From positions 1-35,632 of the forward strand of contig JAEWIY010000109.1 of the NCBI GenBank assembly GCA_023386835.1: a stretch of 35,632 nucleotides of DNA, in the 5' to 3' direction. The notes beneath the pieces were generated by a model. The model searched no databases, was not told the DNA's origin, and saw only the letters and a list, made by a program, of their open reading frames with translations. Of the stretch, positions 32,543 through 35,632 are shown piece after piece; position 1 is the first letter of the stretch; the number at the start of each line of letters is the position of its first letter. This DNA is from Verrucomicrobiota bacterium (lineage in GTDB: Bacteria > Verrucomicrobiota > Verrucomicrobiia > Opitutales > Opitutaceae). The position numbers and the translations under genes are program-made.

Positions 32543-33114
32543 GCCTCGAAACCCAGGACGTCATCAAGGCGGTCAAGACCTACCCCGTGCGCTTCATCTG
32601 CGGCGCGCTGGTGGTGGGGCTGGGGCTCGCTTTGTATTTTCGGAGCGGTGACATCACCCAGCTCGAAACCTCCCTGGAGCAGAAGACCCAGGAGGGAACC
32701 CGGCAGCAGCGGAACATCGCCAATGCGACGCTGCTTGGCGAGCACCTGCAGGCCGTGCAGCAGGCCAACGAGCAGATTGCCGCGCGCACGATCACCCCGG
32801 GCGCGCTGGCCGACAATCTCCAGTACTTCTACCAGCTCGAGGCGAGCCTGGGCGTGAAGCTGATCGACCTTCGCCAGGGGACGCCGGCCGCCACCAAGGG
32901 CGACCGTGCGTATCTTTCCGTTCCCTACACGATCGCGCTCGATGGCACCTACACGCAGGTGATGCGGTTCCTCGAGCGCCTGGAGAACGGGAACCTGTAC
33001 GTCCGCTTTGTTCAGATGACCGTCACTCCGCAGCGCGACCGCAGCCGCGGCGGTTCGGACGCGGAGCCCTTGCTGACCCTCAGCATGAACATCGAGGTTC
33101 TTGGTCGCTCTTAA
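32539..33114 (+). CDS. PilO-like protein
   Basis: A 191-residue bitopic protein with one helix (about 18-35), a coiled-coil region (about 40-85, LETSLEQKTQEGTRQQRNIA and QAVQQANEQI) and a periplasmic ferredoxin-like domain from about 95, with YTIALDGTYTQVMRFLERLEN, a segment characteristic of PilO/PilN-type domains. It would dimerise with the PilN-like protein and contact the PilP-like protein. Start ATG overlaps the PilN stop in ATGA; it ends one base before the next start. Call by layout and context. Confidence 0.75.
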   Translation: MSLETQDVIKAVKTYPVRFICGALVVGLGLALYFRSGDITQLETSLEQKTQEGTRQQRNIANATLLGEHLQAVQQANEQIAARTITPGALADNLQYFYQLEASLGVKLIDLRQGTPAATKGDRAYLSVPYTIALDGTYTQVMRFLERLENGNLYVRFVQMTVTPQRDRSRGGSDAEPLLTLSMNIEVLGRS

Positions 33115-33115
33115 T

Positions 33116-33604
33116 ATGCGCACAACCGCCATCCTCCTCACGCTGGCTGCCCTCACCCCGGCCGCCGCTTGGGCACAACGGGCCGATGTGCCCGCGCCCT
33201 CGACTCGCGCCGCCACGGTCGAGCTCGCGGGCAAACTCAGCGCCACGCCCGCGGAATCCGCGGCGCGTGAAGCCGCGTCGCCGAAAAATCCCTTCACGAA
33301 CCAGCCGGCGGTGACCGCCGTCCACACGGAGGAGCGAACGGAAACGCGCCCCGCGACCGTATCCGACCGCCGACTACTCGAGGCCATCGCCCCCATGATC
33401 AACCCGAGCGGCACCATGATGCTCGGAGGCGAGCCGATCCTGCTCTTCGGTCAAAAGAGGATCAAAGTGGGAGACACCCTCCCCATTAGCTTTGACGGTC
33501 AATCATACGAACTCGTTATCAGCAACATCCAGAACACCAGCTTCACGCTTCGCCTCCGTGGCGAGGAACTTACCCGGCCCATCAAACCTGCGAACCGCTC
33601 ATGA
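33116..33604 (+). CDS. PilP-like periplasmic protein
   Basis: A 162-residue exported protein with a Sec signal peptide (MRTTAILLTLAALTPAAAWA, cleaved after about residue 20). There is no lipobox Cys, unlike most PilP lipoproteins. A disordered Ala/Thr-rich stretch leads to a small beta domain (about 100-155) with MMLGGEPILLFGQKRIKVGDTLPI and YELVISNIQNTSFTLRL, which resembles PilP/GspC homology-region domains that bind the secretin N0 domain. The gene lies between the PilO-like and secretin genes, overlapping the latter in ATGA (33601-33604). Called by position, fold pattern and operon order. Confidence 0.62.
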   Translation: MRTTAILLTLAALTPAAAWAQRADVPAPSTRAATVELAGKLSATPAESAAREAASPKNPFTNQPAVTAVHTEERTETRPATVSDRRLLEAIAPMINPSGTMMLGGEPILLFGQKRIKVGDTLPISFDGQSYELVISNIQNTSFTLRLRGEELTRPIKPANRS

Positions 33605-35322
33605 GCACCCGCCCGCTTACCATCGCCCTGCTTGCGGTCGTCGCGCTGTCGACCCGTTTAGTGGGTCAAACCGACGAATCCATTCCGCCTTCCACCCTCA
33701 CCGCCGACGCTGCGGTGGTCATTGAAGGCGACGATACCCCGACCGTCTCGCGTGACCGCGATACGCTGTCGGTCGACTTCCCCGACGAGGAGATTCGCAC
33801 CGTCCTGCGCAACGTGGCGGACCTGTTCGAACTCAACCTCGTCATCCCCGACACGCTGCAGGGCAACACCTCGATCAAGCTGCGCGACGTCACCTGGCGG
33901 CAGATCTTCCAGGTGGTGCTCTCGCCGGTCGGCTACACGTTCATCGAGGAGGGCAACATCATCAAGGTCGTGAGCCAGGAGTCGCTCAGCCTCGAGCCGG
34001 TGGTGACCGATGTATTTATTCTCAACTACGCCCGCGCCGGCGACCTGCTCGGCTCGGTGCAGCCCCTGGTCGACCCGGCCGCCGGCGGCCGGGTGGTGGT
34101 GAACGAGCGCAGCAACGCGCTCGTCATTACGGAGCGCCCGTCCCGCCTCAGCCGCATTCGCCCGATCCTCGAGCAGTTGGACAAGGCGACCGACCAGGTG
34201 ATGATCGAAACGAAGTTCGTCGAGGTGACGGACCGCGACATCAAGAACATCGGCGTGAACTGGGCCTCGCTCGAGGCGTTCCGCGTCGGCGTGCGCGGTT
34301 CGGAGCAGAACGGTGAGTTCGGCGGTTACATCAAGACCGGCGGGCAGGAGCGCGTGAACGGCGGCTCGCAGTCCGGCACCAACACGACCGGCAGCAACAA
34401 CAGCAATTCGACGACCACCGGCACGAACTCGGGTAACTCCTCCACGAATACGTCGACGGTCACGTCGGCCGGCGGGGCGGTGACCAGCACCGGCTCGATG
34501 TCGACTTCGGCCACCATGGGCAACACGGCCAGCACCACCGCGACGTCCGGCACCCAGAACTCCTCGATCTCCGCGCTCGATTCCCTCAATTCGCTGGTCA
34601 ACACCAGCGGCACGGAGCGGATCATCTCGAGCGTCTTCTCGGCCAGCGAGTTCAACCTCGTCCTGAGCGCGCTGCAGTCGCAAAACGAGACCAAGCTCGT
34701 TTCCAACCCGACGGTCGTCACGCTGAACAACTCCCAGGCCACCATCAACATTGGTGAGGAGTTCCCGGTTCCGAGCTACACCTACAACCAGGAGCGCGGC
34801 ACGTTCGAGGTCAGCGGTTTTGAATACCGCCCGATCGGCATCATCCTGCGCGTCACCCCGCAGGTGAACTCCCAGGGCTTCATCAAGCTGACGGTTGAGC
34901 CCGAGGTCAGCAGCCGCACCGGCACCACGACCTTCGGCGGCGCCAGCGGCGCCGAGATCCCGATCATCGCCAGCCGCAAGAGCAAGACCCAGGTGTCGCT
35001 CCGCGATGGATACACGATGGGCATCGGCGGCCTGATCGAGCAGACGACCACCAACGGTCAGACGCGCGTTCCGGTCCTCGGCTCCATTCCGGCCATCGGC
35101 CGCCTCTTCCGCTCTGACTCGAAGAACGAGACCAAGCGCAATCTCCTCATCTTCATCACGGCCCGCACGCTCCAGGCGGAGGGTTCGCCGGTCGAAGAGG
35201 TCTTCGATCCGCGCATGATTCGCGAAATGAAGCTGCGGCGTGACGAGCTGCCCGGCTACCGCGACGGCAGTGATCCCTTCACGGCGCTCGAAGCGCCGAT
35301 CGCCCCCTCCCCGCGGCGCTAA
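33601..35322 (+). CDS. Secretin (PilQ/GspD-like outer-membrane channel)
   Basis: A 573-residue secretin. After a signal peptide (about 1-22) comes a TonB-short/N0-like domain (57-125, ending in TFIEEGNIIKVV), an N1-type domain (about 135-195, VFILNYARAGDLLGSVQPLV and NALVITERPSRLSRI), a further domain start at 199 (VMIETKFVEVTDRDIKNIGV), then a Ser/Thr/Asn/Gly-rich insert (254-324), and the secretin barrel (about 345-535) with LVSNPTVVTLNNSQA and VPVLGSIPAIGRLFR. No AMIN domain is present, so it is closer to short GspD/PilQ forms. It would form the outer-membrane pore of the pilus or type II-like system. ATG overlaps the upstream stop by 4 bases. Confidence 0.93.
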   Translation: MSTRPLTIALLAVVALSTRLVGQTDESIPPSTLTADAAVVIEGDDTPTVSRDRDTLSVDFPDEEIRTVLRNVADLFELNLVIPDTLQGNTSIKLRDVTWRQIFQVVLSPVGYTFIEEGNIIKVVSQESLSLEPVVTDVFILNYARAGDLLGSVQPLVDPAAGGRVVVNERSNALVITERPSRLSRIRPILEQLDKATDQVMIETKFVEVTDRDIKNIGVNWASLEAFRVGVRGSEQNGEFGGYIKTGGQERVNGGSQSGTNTTGSNNSNSTTTGTNSGNSSTNTSTVTSAGGAVTSTGSMSTSATMGNTASTTATSGTQNSSISALDSLNSLVNTSGTERIISSVFSASEFNLVLSALQSQNETKLVSNPTVVTLNNSQATINIGEEFPVPSYTYNQERGTFEVSGFEYRPIGIILRVTPQVNSQGFIKLTVEPEVSSRTGTTTFGGASGAEIPIIASRKSKTQVSLRDGYTMGIGGLIEQTTTNGQTRVPVLGSIPAIGRLFRSDSKNETKRNLLIFITARTLQAEGSPVEEVFDPRMIREMKLRRDELPGYRDGSDPFTALEAPIAPSPRR

Positions 35323-35354
35323 CCCGCCTGCGCAACCTTCCAGAGGACGAGTTG

Positions 35355-35632
35355 ATGAAATCCAGTCTTCGCTTCATGCTCGCCGGCGCCCTTATGGCGC
35401 TGGCGGGCGGCCTGCCCGCGCAGGAGTCGCCCGCGCTACGGGTCGACGTACGCTCAATCACCGTTGTTGAAACACCCGCCCGAGTCGGCGGCGTCAGTAT
35501 CCTGAATCGTGGTTTTGGATACGAATCCACACCCACGGTAACGCTGCTCGGCGGCGGCACCGGCGCCACCGCGGTCGCGATTGTTGAGGGTGGCTCCATC
35601 AGCCGCATCGAAATCACGAACCCCGGAAATAT
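35355..35632 (+). CDS. Secreted Gly-rich repeat protein, partial at window end
   Basis: The first 92 residues of a protein that continues past the window. It starts MKSSLRFMLAGALMALAGGL, a signal peptide with cleavage near residue 22 (PAQ). Then come RVDVRSITVVETPARVGGVSILNRGFGYESTPTV-type residues: GFGYESTPTVTLLGGGTGATAVA resembles the Gly-Tyr/Pro-Thr-Val-Thr surface repeats of many large exported proteins. ATG 35355 follows GAGG (35343-35346) at 8-base spacing, and it begins 32 bases after the secretin stop, so it belongs to the same operon. Likely an exported or surface-attached partner of the pilus; function inferred only. Confidence 0.7.
   Translation, partial: MKSSLRFMLAGALMALAGGLPAQESPALRVDVRSITVVETPARVGGVSILNRGFGYESTPTVTLLGGGTGATAVAIVEGGSISRIEITNPGN

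Overview
The window is about 35.6 kb of GC-rich bacterial DNA packed with protein-coding genes. No rRNA, tRNA, CRISPR array, transposase, integrase or phage gene was seen, so it reads as a chromosomal core region. I infer a Gram-negative member of the PVC group, most likely Verrucomicrobiota (Opitutaceae-like). The clues are a TIGR03067-type domain, ThuA next to a Gfo/Idh/MocA oxidoreductase, GTP-type PEP carboxykinase, PilMNOPQ-like pilus genes with PilX/DUF7305-like partners, weak use of Shine-Dalgarno sites, and a 33-residue AURKAIP1/COX24 (bS22-like) protein beside rpsT. The taxonomy comes from gene content only; no search was run.

Layout. (1) 1-2121: a TonB C-terminal-domain protein with a strong terminator, a VUT/YhhQ-type transporter and an RluA-family pseudouridine synthase. 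(2) 2118-8158, minus strand: a four-gene signalling cassette, read as CHASE8-HAMP-PAS histidine kinase, stand-alone receiver, REC-PAS-PAS-kinase-REC hybrid and a short kinase-REC protein whose ATP-lid motif is degenerate. None has a DNA-binding output domain. (3) 8480-11175: ThuA, Gfo/Idh/MocA oxidoreductase and an esterase, probably carbohydrate-related. (4) 11220-23302: mixed housekeeping genes: AsmA-like protein, TIGR03067-like protein, ParE, CDF metal transporter, PEPCK, HDOD protein, DUF456 protein, YkgJ-like Cys-cluster protein, an unknown, EttA, exported MsrA and a GT2 glycosyltransferase. (5) 23390-24091: a putative PD-(D/E)XK nuclease-like protein.

(6) 24088-35632 is the most coherent and interesting part: a type IV pilus/type II secretion-like locus. 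On the minus strand, two tandem copies of a three-gene minor-pilin module (PilV-like, PilW-like, PilX/DUF7305-like) lie downstream of a NarL/LuxR-type response regulator. On the plus strand, after rpsT and the bS22-like gene, comes a tightly overlapping pilM-pilN-pilO-pilP-pilQ-like operon whose secretin carries a Ser/Thr/Asn/Gly-rich insert. It continues into a secreted Gly-rich protein cut by the window end. No major pilin, assembly ATPase, PilC or prepilin peptidase lies in the window, so those would have to be encoded elsewhere.

Between the response regulator and the first pilin module is a cluster of CTAGGG/CCCTAG-type inverted repeats, with a related repeat between the two modules. These are candidate operators. 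Several genes also have hairpins touching their ribosome-binding site or start codon.
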